DNA from: Puccinia triticina
Lineage: Eukaryota; Basidiomycota; Pucciniomycetes; Pucciniales; Pucciniaceae
Assembly: GCF_026914185.1 (NCBI RefSeq)
Contig: NC_070560.1
Span: 2,657,501-2,721,500, forward strand
Length of the DNA: 64,000 nt
Reading direction: 5' to 3'
The notes beneath the pieces are model-generated. The model saw only the letters and a list, made by a program, of their open reading frames with translations, ran no database searches and was not told the DNA's origin. Shown here piece by piece: positions 1 through 9,926 of the stretch (its first letter is position 1; every line of letters starts with the position of its first letter). A program made the position numbers and the translations under genes.

Positions 1-3000
1 CCATCAACCTATGATGGCGACGCCGACCCCAGAGCCACCGAGTTTTCGACACCGAACGCAAGGAGCAGAGTACCAGGGTCATACCCCTCAGTACAATCAA
101 GGGTTCCAGCCGCCGCCGCCGCCACCTGCGCAGACTCAGAGCCGCAATCAAGCGCACAACAGCAGCACCTTAGTTCCTCCGCCGCCGCCGCCACCGCCGC
201 ACCCACATCAGCAGGTCACGAGACTCCCAGTTTCCACACCGCTAGATGGGAGCCAAGTCACGAGGCACACTCCCTATCAACGCCCTGGCGAACATTACCA
301 GCCACATACACCCCAATATCAAGCAGCAGGAGCACCATACGCGCATCCGCAGCGCCACAATCCTTCTCAAAACTGGAGAGGATCGGGGAGGAATTGGAGG
401 CGTCCGAGGGACAACACTCAAAGAGTCCTCCAAATAGGAGCGTACCTCATGAGAGCTTCTCGAGGATCAGCGAGAGGATACCGGCGTGGGAGGGGAAGAG
501 GAAGAGCTCAATAAGTTCTGCTTCCCCAATGGGTTTGAGTTTAGACTTTGACAATCTTTCTAGCCCTTCAAGCCGTGAATTTTTTCTCAACAATCTTAAC
601 TCTGAATTGTCTCACAATGGTCCCTTGTTATTGGAAGAAAAATTACAAGCTTTATTCTCCAAATTCTTATCTGAACTTTCAGGAACTATTGAAACTATCC
701 CTGGTACATTGTTAGAATCATGTGTGCAGAATTTCAAACAAGTCTTAAATGTTTCAATTATTGACATCTTCAGAGAAGAATTTATGCCCCAAATGCTTGA
801 TCAATTTCTGAACCAAATGAGAGAATGTGCCAAAGAAAGACCATCTGGGAGCACCAATGAGTTTGAGCAATTGAGAAAACTCATTGAGGAGAAAATGGAA
901 AGTGTCCAAGATAAATTGGAAGGAGTGCAAGACCTTATTCTAGTGAATGAATCTCAATGCCACTCCAATATGGACACCCTTGGTAAGAACTTGGATGATA
1001 TGGAAGATAAAATGTATCACAAACTTTCTTCTCTAGAAAACCAAATGAGTGACCTTCAAACTAATGGTCATAACAGATTTGAGCAAACCAAGAGAAGATT
1101 CAGTGACATTTCTTCTGTGGTACATCAAACAAATACCAAGTTAGAGAACTTGGTTAATGATAGTAGAGATTGTCCTCCCCATCTCAATTACAATAACCCA
1201 TTGCTCAATGTGCAGAGTGAGAATAATCACAATCAGAACAATCTGAGAAATCCTTTCCAGTATGATTCTCATAGACCTCCACCTGCCATGGACAATACTC
1301 CTCTACCTGAATCCCACCAATCTGCTAGAGCCAATTTCTCCAAGTTAGCTAGTAATGAAAATATTCCAACTGCCAATGATGAATTCCCTTACATTGATCA
1401 TGGATCAATTGACTTTGACATGAGGAGAGAGCTGTGGAAGAGCATACCAAAGAACAGTGAATGGGATAAGTTCTCAGGTGAATTGCCCTACAATCATGAG
1501 CTTTGGATTAAGAACACAGACATCCTTGTTAGAGATTACTTGATGCTTGACAACATGATAATCAGTAGATTGACAATATTGCTGACTGACACAGCAAGAA
1601 ATTGGTATCTTGGCATCAGAGACAAGTATGGGAACAGGTCTTGGGCCTGGTGGAAGAATGCCATCAGAAATAAGTTTGGTACTGAGAACTGGAAATGGAA
1701 AATGCAACAAGAGTTTGAAAGTGATCACTTTGCTTATGATGGGAGAAAAATCCATAAATGGTTTGGTACTCAAAGAGAAAGACTGAAAGCTTATCAACCT
1801 GAGCTCAGTGAGTATCTCATTTGTGAGAAGATCTTAAAGCAATGCCCTCCAAATCTTGAGCATGCTGTTAAAAGCAGATACAAGAGAGATGCTACTGAAA
1901 TGAGCTTTGAGGACATGGTTATAATTGCTGAAGAAGTCATAGACAGAGTCATGAAAAGGAACAAGCCTGTGACAAACAATTATAATGCTCCAAACAGATC
2001 TCAGTGGAGAAATAATCCTGTGCCTGAGAAAGCTGATAAGCCAAATGAATCCTCTGCAAGAAGAAATCCAGCCTCTGCCCCTGAAAAGGACAAACTTATA
2101 TGTCATTTCTGCAAACAAACTGGCCACTTCTCCAGGGAATGCCCTAAGAAGAAGAACAGGATCAACAATGTAGGAATGGATGATGATGATGATCCCAAAA
2201 GTGACAATGGAGAAGATCAAGGTGAGCCACAAAAGTCTGGATCAGAGCTAGATGAAGAAGAAGAGAATCATAGAACCAACCACATGATCCTTGCTATGGA
2301 CAATGGAAATGGTGCTAATTATGATCCCCTAGTTGACTTTGATTTTGGAGCACATGCTGTAGAGTGTGAGATAAACCAAGACTTCTCCATTGCTGAAATC
2401 CAAGCTGAGACTCATCAACCTCAGACCTGGGACAAATCATGCCAGTCTTCCCATGTAGAGGATGCTAGACTGATGAAATGTAAACCTGATAGAGGAAAAG
2501 TTCATCTCACTGGGAAAGCAAATCTCACTACTGTCCTCATTGAATCCAAAGAACACTCATGTCTTCTTGATAGTGGAGCTTCTTGTTCAATCATCAGCAA
2601 CAGATTGCTAGATTCCATAATACCAGAATGGGAAAACAAACTCATGCCAATTAACCATGCTAAATTCCACAGCTGTAGTTACCAATTGCAGCCAATGGGC
2701 ATAATAGAAATGGATTTGATTTTTCCTCACACTAAAGGTTCAGTAAGAATTCTAGCAGAATTTGTAGTTATGAAAAATGCAAGAATAAATTACCTTATAC
2801 TTGGAAATGATTACATGTCTCTGTATGGTTTTGATATCACAAACAGTAAAGAGAGATTCTTTACCATTGGCAATGAGAACAAGAGGAAGAAATTCAGTTT
2901 TAAATCTCATCATCTGGAGAGAATGAGTCCTTCCAATGAAATTTCTGCTGTAAAGAAGTCCCATCCCCAACTGCAGCAATTTATTGTGGAGGAACTCTGT

Positions 3001-3999
3001 GAAGCCAAATTCAGTGATAAACTGACCATTGAGCAGAAAGAGAAGCTGTTTGAAGTCCTCTACAATAACAAAATTGCCTTCTCCAACACCAACCAGCCCC
3101 TTGGTGCCATTAAAGGCCATGAAGTTCACCTCAAGCTGACAACTGAAAGGCCTTATCCTCCTCTTCTCAGAAGACCACCTTATCCTGCCAGCCCCAAAAG
3201 CAGAGAAGCTCTTGAGCAACATATTGAAGAACTGGTAAAACTGAATGTTTTAAGAAAGGTTGGCCATAATGAAGTAGTTGAGATCACCACTCCTGTAATC
3301 ATTGCCTGGCATAATGGGAAGTCCAGGATGGTAGGAGATTTCAGAGCTTTAAACTCCTACACTGCTTCAGACAGATATCCCATTCCCAAAATCAGTGAGA
3401 CTCTGAACAACCTAGCCAAAGCTAAATTTCTGACTAGCATGGATGTACTCAAAGGTTTTCACCAGAATGTCATTGCAGAAGATTCCAGACACCTGCTCAG
3501 GATTATTATGCACAAAGGAATCTATGAATATCTGAGAATGCCCTTTGGAATCAAGAATGCCCCCTCCCATTTCCAGAGGATGATGGACATTGAGTTCAGA
3601 AAAGAAATTGATGAGAAGTGGGTCATTATCTACATTGATGATATCATCATTATGTCCAATACTTGGGAAGAACACCTCACTAGGATAGACAGGATACTTA
3701 AAGTTGTCATCAATATGAATATGAAAATATCCCTGAAGAAGTGTAACTTTGGATTTGATCAAATCAAAGCTCTAGGCCATCTTGTTTCTGGAATTGCTAT
3801 AGGAATAGATCAGAATAAAGTGGCTGCTGTCCTCCAAAAGCCTGTGCCCAGTAGTAGGAAAGAAATGCAATCTTTTCTTGGTTTTTCTGGTTACTACAGA
3901 CAACAAATTGAGAAGTTTGAAGAGATAGCAAAGCCTCTTACTGAGCTTACCAGGATAGATGTCATATATGAGATGACTCATCACAGGATAGTGGCCTAA
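1..3999 (+). pseudogene. Gypsy Gag-protease-reverse transcriptase part, ended by a stop codon
   Basis: This frame is open from the left edge to the TAA at 3997-3999. The first in-frame ATG in the window is at 529 (MGLSLDF), so the protein starts there or upstream. Seen in order: a low-complexity N-terminus; a predicted coiled-coil region (about 840-1160); a Gag core (about 1390-1960); a CCHC zinc knuckle (CHFCKQTGHFSREC, from about 2101); an acidic run (2176-2270); an aspartic protease motif LLDSGAS (about 2563-2583); and reverse transcriptase with YIDD at 3631. RT ends at a TAA where the related element at 59-64 kb reads a tyrosine codon (AYKAL there, A-stop-NLL here), so this is most simply a nonsense mutation. 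A P/Q-rich ORF at 11-514 overlaps in another frame and is not needed. Confidence 0.9.
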
Positions 4000-4002
4000 A
4001 AC

Positions 4003-6105
4003 TTGTTGACAGAGAAACTGACTACAGCTCCCTTACTATTGTTCCCTGACTGGGCCCATCCTTTCACACTCTATGTAGATGCTAGCATGACTGGTCTAGG
4101 TGCTGCTTTACACCAAGTTCAAATCATTGATGGAGTAAGGAAAGAAGGACCCATTGTTTTCATATCCAGACAATTGAAGGACAGTGAAACTAGATATGGT
4201 GCTAGTCAACTTGAATGCTTGTGTCTAGTATGGGCCTTAGAAAAACTCCATTACTACTTGGATGGTAGTGTTTTTCATGTTGTAACTGACTGCACAGCTT
4301 TGAGATCCTTGCTGAACATGAAGACGCCCAATAGACACATTCTCAGGTGGCAGATTGCTATCCAGGAATACAGAGGCAATATGACCATAATCCACAGAGA
4401 TGGGAACATTCACAAGAATGCAGATGGACTTAGCAGATGGGCTTTGCCAAATGATCCTAGTAACCCTGCTTATGACCCAGAAGACAAAGATGATGATAGG
4501 TTCCCCATCATGGGCATCCATGTCTCCACTTTCAAGAATGAGTTCTTTGACTCTGTAAGAGAAGGTTACCAACAAGATAAAAACACTGTTATCTTGTCTG
4601 AGCTTTTGTTGAAAGATGCTAAAGATGCCCAGCTGAAAAACTCTCTACAAGATCCTTGGAGAAAGCTATATGATGAAGGAAGGTTCTCTATATTTGATGG
4701 CCTCATCTACTTCAGAGAAAAACATAATTCTGTCCTAGTCCTAGCTGACAAAGAAAGCATCAACACCATCTTACATGAATGCCACGACAGTGTCTACTCT
4801 GGTCATCTTTCTGAGGATAGGACTTTAGAGAAAGTAGCTGACACTGCATGGTGGGCTAATTGGAGACAAGACACAGGTGAATATTGCTCTTCCTGTGATA
4901 GATGCCAGAAAGCCAATAAAGCCACAGGCAAGAGATTTGGACTGCTCATGAAAATTGAGGAACCTTCAAAGCCATGGGATGTGATTAACATGGATTGGGT
5001 AACTTCCTTGTCTCCTGGAGGAGCTGCTAGTTTCAATGCTTGCCTGGTGATAGTAGACAGATACTCCAAGACCCCCATATTTGTGCCATGCTTCAAAGAT
5101 GATTCTGCCATGGACACTGCCATACTGTTTTGGAACAGAGTAATGCCTAGAACTGGCATCCCCAGAATCATCATCTCTGACAGAGATCCCAAATTCACAT
5201 CTGAATTCTGGACTGGCTTGCACAGCATGCTAGGAACAAAACTCTCCTTTTCTACTGCTTACCACCCCCAGACTGATGGTCTAGCTGAGAGAATGATCCA
5301 GACACTTGAGGATATGATCAGGAGATTTTGTGCCTATGGACTGGAATTCAAAGACAATGATGGATACACCCATGACTGGGTCTCACTTCTACCAATTCTT
5401 GAGCTAGCCTACTGCACCAGTATACATTCAACCACTGGGAAACCTCTTGCCATCCTGGAGAAAGGCTGGATCCCAAATCTTCCTAGAAATTTCTTGAAAC
5501 AAGACTCTGTAGACATTCATCCTACTGCCCTTGCCTATGGAAAGATCTTTGAGAAAGCAAGGAAACATGCTGAACAATGCATAACAGAAGCTACCTCTTA
5601 CAACAAAGAGAGATGGGACAAGACTCATAAAGAACCATCATTCCAAGTTGGTGACAAAGTCCTGATATCCACAGCAAACTTCAACAACTTGTCTGGCCCC
5701 AAGAAGATGAGAGACTCCTTTGCTGGACCATTCCTGGTGAAAGCTTTACATGGAAAAAATGCTGTAGAGGTAATACTGACTGAAGAGTTCAGCAGAAAAC
5801 ATCCTACATTCCCTGTCAGCCTAGTGAAGCCATGGAAAGACCCCAATCCAGATAAGTTTCCCCTAAGACAGAAGGTTAAAGTTGTCATTCCCCCCATGGA
5901 GAAGACCCCCCAGAGTAAAGTCATACAGAAGATTCTCAGAGAGAAAAGATTGAGAGTAGAAAACAGGGATGTGATGATGTACTTAGCTAGATACAAAGGC
6001 ATGAGTGCTGATCATGATGAATGGCTCCTAGAGAAGGACATTCCAGACTCTGCTATCCTTCTCAGGAAGTTCAGAAGTGAGAAGAGGTCTACCCCTATGG
6101 TTTAA
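4003..6105 (+). CDS. Gypsy RNase H-integrase-chromodomain part
   Basis: This is in the same frame as the upstream Gag-RT segment and is separated from it only by the TAA at 3997. RNase H begins near 4070 ([14 protein letters not shown]). The integrase zinc domain has HEC.. and CSSCDRCQ (about 4770-4910). The catalytic D,D,E are seen in NMDWVT (about 4988), ISDRDPKF (about 5177) and GLAERMIQ (about 5285). The C-terminus (about 5950-6090) has the chromodomain-like pattern [16 protein letters not shown], which in chromoviruses guides integration to modified chromatin. There is no independent start signal; an ATG occurs only inside RNase H. It would be made only by readthrough or from an element without the stop. 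The sequence is otherwise undamaged over 700 codons. Confidence 0.92.
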   Translation: MLTEKLTTAPLLLFPDWAHPFTLYVDASMTGLGAALHQVQIIDGVRKEGPIVFISRQLKDSETRYGASQLECLCLVWALEKLHYYLDGSVFHVVTDCTALRSLLNMKTPNRHILRWQIAIQEYRGNMTIIHRDGNIHKNADGLSRWALPNDPSNPAYDPEDKDDDRFPIMGIHVSTFKNEFFDSVREGYQQDKNTVILSELLLKDAKDAQLKNSLQDPWRKLYDEGRFSIFDGLIYFREKHNSVLVLADKESINTILHECHDSVYSGHLSEDRTLEKVADTAWWANWRQDTGEYCSSCDRCQKANKATGKRFGLLMKIEEPSKPWDVINMDWVTSLSPGGAASFNACLVIVDRYSKTPIFVPCFKDDSAMDTAILFWNRVMPRTGIPRIIISDRDPKFTSEFWTGLHSMLGTKLSFSTAYHPQTDGLAERMIQTLEDMIRRFCAYGLEFKDNDGYTHDWVSLLPILELAYCTSIHSTTGKPLAILEKGWIPNLPRNFLKQDSVDIHPTALAYGKIFEKARKHAEQCITEATSYNKERWDKTHKEPSFQVGDKVLISTANFNNLSGPKKMRDSFAGPFLVKALHGKNAVEVILTEEFSRKHPTFPVSLVKPWKDPNPDKFPLRQKVKVVIPPMEKTPQSKVIQKILREKRLRVENRDVMMYLARYKGMSADHDEWLLEKDIPDSAILLRKFRSEKRSTPMV

Positions 6106-6142
6106 TTTCCTACAGAAATCCAACCTTTTTGGTGGTAGGGAA

Positions 6143-7098
6143 TGTCAGCCTTAGAGTCAACACAGCTGACCTAAAGTCTGCCTTTTTCTACTTTTTACAT
6201 ATATGTGAATTACTTCATATCTTTTTCATCTTAAGAGATATCCTTGTTTTTACTTCATATTCTGTTTCCTCATGCAATTTTAACCCTAGTTACAACTTAC
6301 CAATTCTCTGTAACTCTACTCCTTCCCTGAGTTCTTGAGTTGTGGCGCGCATGCGCAGTTGTGACGTGTCAGCGCTACCAGGCGCGCCAAACCACATGTA
6401 CATATGTAATTACATAAGCAAACTGTGAAAATTTTCGAAGTCAGGATCTCCCTTGCCTGAGGACGATCTACAGACTTCAGCAGACCAGAACCACACCTCC
6501 AGACAACCCAGGATCACCAGAACAAGGCCACTACACTCCCAGTATCACCAACAGGAATATTGACAGTTAGTACCCTTTTCATTGAACCTTGATTATCTCA
6601 GAGGAGTTCCTCTCTGTCTCTTTGACTGCTTTCTCTCCTCTCTTGTTTGTTTCTCTCCTCTTTGATCACAGGTACATATACCTCTATACATCTACTCTCA
6701 AGGATCAAATCACTTCATATCCTTCTTTTTCTGTGGTTTTTGTCAGTAACAAACCACATAGGTTTCCCTTTAAAGAACCTTGACTATCCACAGAGAAGTC
6801 TCAAAAATTGTGGCTGATTAGACTTGTCTAATTCAGATACCTTCCACGTTTCCATTGTGAGAAGAGGCTGTTGCAATCTCTGGCACAGCTTGGCAGCACT
6901 CCCTTAAGCAGTAGCATTGCTAGTGGATGTTAGTTCCCACCTACAGGTCAAAAGAACCTTGATTATCATCTCTCAGATCATCTCTTTCTTTCTCTCTCTT
7001 TCTCTCTTACTGTTTGTTATTTCTTTATCCCAAGAAATCCAAACAGTGCCCACCCATTTTTCTTGTGTCCTGCTGTCACATAAGAGACACAGGCTCAC
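6143..7098 (+). repeat. 3' LTR of the Gypsy element
   Basis: It starts TGTCAGCCTTAGAGTC and ends near ..CAGGCTCAC. It matches the solo LTR at 32958-33925 over its whole length with scattered substitutions and small indels. Shared landmarks include GCGCAGTTGTGACGTGTCAGC, then AAACCACATGTACATATG, and the closing CTTGTGTCCTGCTGTCAC. The 3' end is uncertain by 1-2 bases because the last bases differ from the solo copy (CACG here, CACA there). Confidence 0.85.
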
Positions 7099-7712
7099 GT
7101 AGATGGTGGAAGAGGGCGATGAAGGAGCGGTAGAGGTTGATGGGGGAGGGGTGGTGGATCGTTGAAACTTGAAACTTGAGGACAGACATTGAATCTGTAC
7201 ATCTGCACATCTGCGTTACATATTTACTACATATGTACGTACACAGGATGACATCATCGATTGATCATTCAAGATCGGAATATCACATATGTATCACATA
7301 ATCACTGCTGGTATCGCAAGCCAATGTCCCCAAGGGACATTATATACGTATGTCAGGCAGCCGCACAGGCACCCGGTACGGTACAGATACACATGTCAGG
7401 CACAAGCACCTGCCACAGCGGGAAGATCACCCGGCAGGCCATCACAGGTCAGGCACCCGGATACATCAGGGGGATCACCCGGCAGGTCACTGAGAAAAAG
7501 CTGTTCCGCCGCCGCGGCCTGCCAGGGTGAGGGGACAGACAAGGATTGGGAGATACGACGCATGATTTGCATTTACATCCAAATGCAAAGATAACACATA
7601 CAAACACTACATATAGATTCGAAGTATTTGTATAAGTTCTACTATTTATGTAAATATTTAATCAGTTACGAAATCGATTGTATCCGGCCCAAACATTCAT
7701 CATGTATTTCGC
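7099..7712. other. Non-coding stretch, no supported gene
   Basis: The ORFs here are short and without recognisable motifs. The segment around 7345-7530 is GC-rich and has repeated ATCACCCGGCAGG-type words (about 7425-7440 and 7470-7485). The rest is AT-rich. I see no coding or RNA gene. Confidence 0.5.
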
Positions 7713-8623
7713 TTAGTCATTTTTAGCAAAAATACGGCCGTCTAGTTCTCTGCGCCATTCAAACTCGATAACTCGGGTGTGCCCAGTCCGGCGGGACGTC
7801 TGCGCAAATTGGTTCTTGCCGGATCCTGGAAAAGTCGCCGCGTGCCTCATTCCCATCTCGTAAAGTTTCTTCATGAAGGTCTCTTGTTCGTTCGGATCCA
7901 ATGCAACCTCGTCTTGGCCTGCATGTATGTAATCATCATGATATGTATGATGATTGTTAGAATATGTATTTGTATTATTTAATATAAATAGAGATATTTA
8001 ACTGCAGCTGGAGGCAAGTGAAGCGGAGGCAAGTGAATCAATGTCACCCCTACAACCTGCATAGTTTGCTGAAGCGCTTCGAGCAGGATTGAATAATTTT
8101 CTTTGGTCAGCGGTATGAGCCCGTCATTCATCGAACCTGAGAGAGAGTTGGCGGGCAAACAGAAAATTCAAAGCATGAGTTTAAATCTAAATAGATACAT
8201 CTGGATACACATGTCACCATGCTTACCATCCGCACGAATCATAACTGTAGGCATGTATTTTACTTCACAGACTTCGGTTGGGTTGGACTCGGGACGTTGC
8301 TGGATGAGGTGATTGTACCGGACCTGCAGATCATCAATCATTTCCTCAACAGTTGCCGGAGGAAACAATCGGACTAGTTTGATAGGAGTGAGCTTGGTGA
8401 CTGGGCCTATTAAGATGATGGCTCTCAATATTTCGAAGTTGATTGGTTGGAACATTTTTTGGAACATTACGCTTGATGAGGATGAGATGGCTTGGTAGGC
8501 TTGTCCGGAGCGTAGGCTTGTCCGGAGGTTTTCTTTTCTATACCCAAGAGAACCCAGAGCATTCTGAACCATGAAAACTCCGAGTGAGTTCACCACCCAT
8601 CTCGCTATGAAAGGGAACGGCAA
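7713..8623 (-). CDS. Spliced hypothetical protein, family not recognised
   Basis: Three minus-strand coding blocks join through plausible introns. The first (8623 down to about 8230) ends at a GTAAGC donor after MIRADG. The intron ends in CTCTCTCAG near 8140. A short second exon reads SMNDGLIPLTKENY. A second intron ends in CATGCAG near 7921. The last exon (about 7920-7713) starts QDEVALDPNEQ and ends RIFAKND-stop. Reading sense is kept across both joins, which argues for a real gene. The 5' end is uncertain: the ATG at 8623 is simply the longest, and an alternative frame is open upstream. There is no signal peptide, membrane segment or catalytic motif I recognise. It may be a gene fragment between mobile elements. 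Confidence 0.45.
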
Positions 8624-8711
8624 TTTCTAGGTCACCCTCAAATATCTCAAGGGCAAATATTTGTATTTGTTGGTCACAATCACGGCAGACACGGAGGCTT
8701 GTATGCATATA

Positions 8712-8878
8712 CATATTGTGTTTTGTAGAATGCTTGGATTCACAAAGCTACAGGCGGGCTCCGTATGGCAGAATGGTGGAGATTAAACTGGGGCTGTGCC
8801 AGACAACCCCATAACTAAAGCACTCAACTAGACTCAACTTCGCTCTCGAAGTCCAACCATTAAACAAAACACAATATG
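8712..8878. mobile_element. MITE with 27-bp imperfect terminal inverted repeats (CATATTGTGTTTTGT family)
   Basis: The left end reads CATATTGTGTTTTGT followed by AGAATGCTTGGA. The right end is its reverse complement with 3 mismatches. There is no coding capacity. A longer copy of the same element flanks the CACTA element at 31067-31265 and 41570-41620. This copy has an internal deletion relative to that one, but keeps CCCCATAACTAAAG (about 8807-8820), which is the uninterrupted target of the CACTA insertion. Confidence 0.8.
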
Positions 8879-9150
8879 TGCATGTTTATGATACGTGCAT
8901 GTTTATGATACATATCAGCCGCAGCCGATCACTAATGACATCACATCTACATGTAAATCTTGTTGGTTCAACGACCTTATCACTTCCATTACCCTTTTGA
9001 CCGGCAACCGAGCAAGTCCCTCATTCCACCACAAGCAAGCTGCCAAGCCAAACTCTGGTCAGTACAAACTTTTCTTATTATTTAAATATGTAGCTTTTGT
9101 TTTGAACCAGGCACCCCTCTCTCCACGGCAGCCTCCAATCATGCAAACCT

Positions 9151-9420
9151 CCGCGGCAGTCTTCGATCGTGGAACCACCACTCCCTTTGTGGTTTTTGAC
9201 CGGCCACCAACTCATGAAAACGTCCGCGGCAGTCTTCGATTGTGGAACCACCACTCCCTTTTTGGTTTTTGACCGGCCACCAACTCATGAAAACGTCCGC
9301 GGCAGTCTTTGATCGTGGAACCACCACTCCCTTTTTGGTTTTTGACCGGCCACCAACTCATGAAAACGTCCGCGGCAGTCTTCAATTGCGCAACCACCAC
9401 TCCCTTTTTTGTTTTTGAAA
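9151..9420. repeat. 73-bp tandem repeat, about 3.7 copies
   Basis: CCGCGGCAGTCTT recurs at 9151, 9224, 9297 and 9370, an exact 73-bp spacing. Each unit continues with GGAACCACCACTCCCTTT and a GGTTTTTGACCGGCCACC segment. Units differ at a few sites only. ORFs read through it on both strands but carry no other coding evidence. It ends where the last unit diverges, near 9420. Confidence 0.92.
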
Positions 9421-9926
9421 GCAAGTCCCGCAATCTACCACAAGTTGCAACACTGGTACGTCCTTTTTCTCACCAATTCCCCACTCCCTTTACTTTCAGT
9501 TGTCGAGCGGGCACCACCACAAGCCCACGATCCAGCCGCCGACCACGGCCGCCAAGCAGAACTTGACAACGGAGGACCCAGGCGATGTGGATCTATGGAG
9601 CAAACAATGTCTCCCTTTCAACTTTGGTGCCCGATTCAGCGTTTCCGCTCGCTGCTCTGACCTACGGGTTTTCTTAGGAAGGTAAGAAAAACCTCCTCTT
9701 GATATTTTTGTTGCTGTCCCCTAGTGCTATCTTCCCCCTTGCCCGTCGCCATCTTCACCCTCACCGTTATCTTCCCCCGTGCCCCACACTTTCCAGCTTG
9801 AAGCTGTAATTGTCCATCTGTCATCAGAGAACATAAATTAATAATCGTCTTGAAGCGCTGAGAAGCTGGGATTCTCACCACTGTTTAATTCTTCTTCCAT
9901 CCTCATCGTTCTTTATCTAGATAATT
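9421..9926. other. Upstream region of the HeH/LEM-like gene
   Basis: There is no convincing gene in this stretch. It holds short proline- and histidine-rich reading frames that stop quickly, and CT-rich tracts (9700-9790) typical of a fungal 5' flank. I could not identify a TATA box with confidence. Confidence 0.4.

Larger units (their letters stand above)
1..7098 (+). mobile_element. Ty3/Gypsy chromodomain LTR retrotransposon, 3' portion
   Basis: The left edge of the window lies inside the Gag region, so the 5' LTR is not visible. The order Gag, zinc knuckle, aspartic protease, reverse transcriptase, RNase H, integrase, chromodomain, 3' LTR is that of chromoviral Ty3/Gypsy elements. The reading frame is continuous from base 1 to base 6105 apart from one TAA at 3997-3999. 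The 3' LTR (6143-7098) is recognised because a full solo copy of the same LTR lies at 32958-33925. A purine-rich stretch with T's just before the LTR (about 6124-6142) is the probable polypurine tract. The flanking 5-bp duplication cannot be checked because the 5' end is outside. Confidence 0.93.

Noticed and set aside
11..514. Pro/Gln-rich ORF at the left edge
   Set aside because: It overlaps the Gag frame, which is open from base 1 and continues for 4 kb. The overlap is low-complexity sequence.
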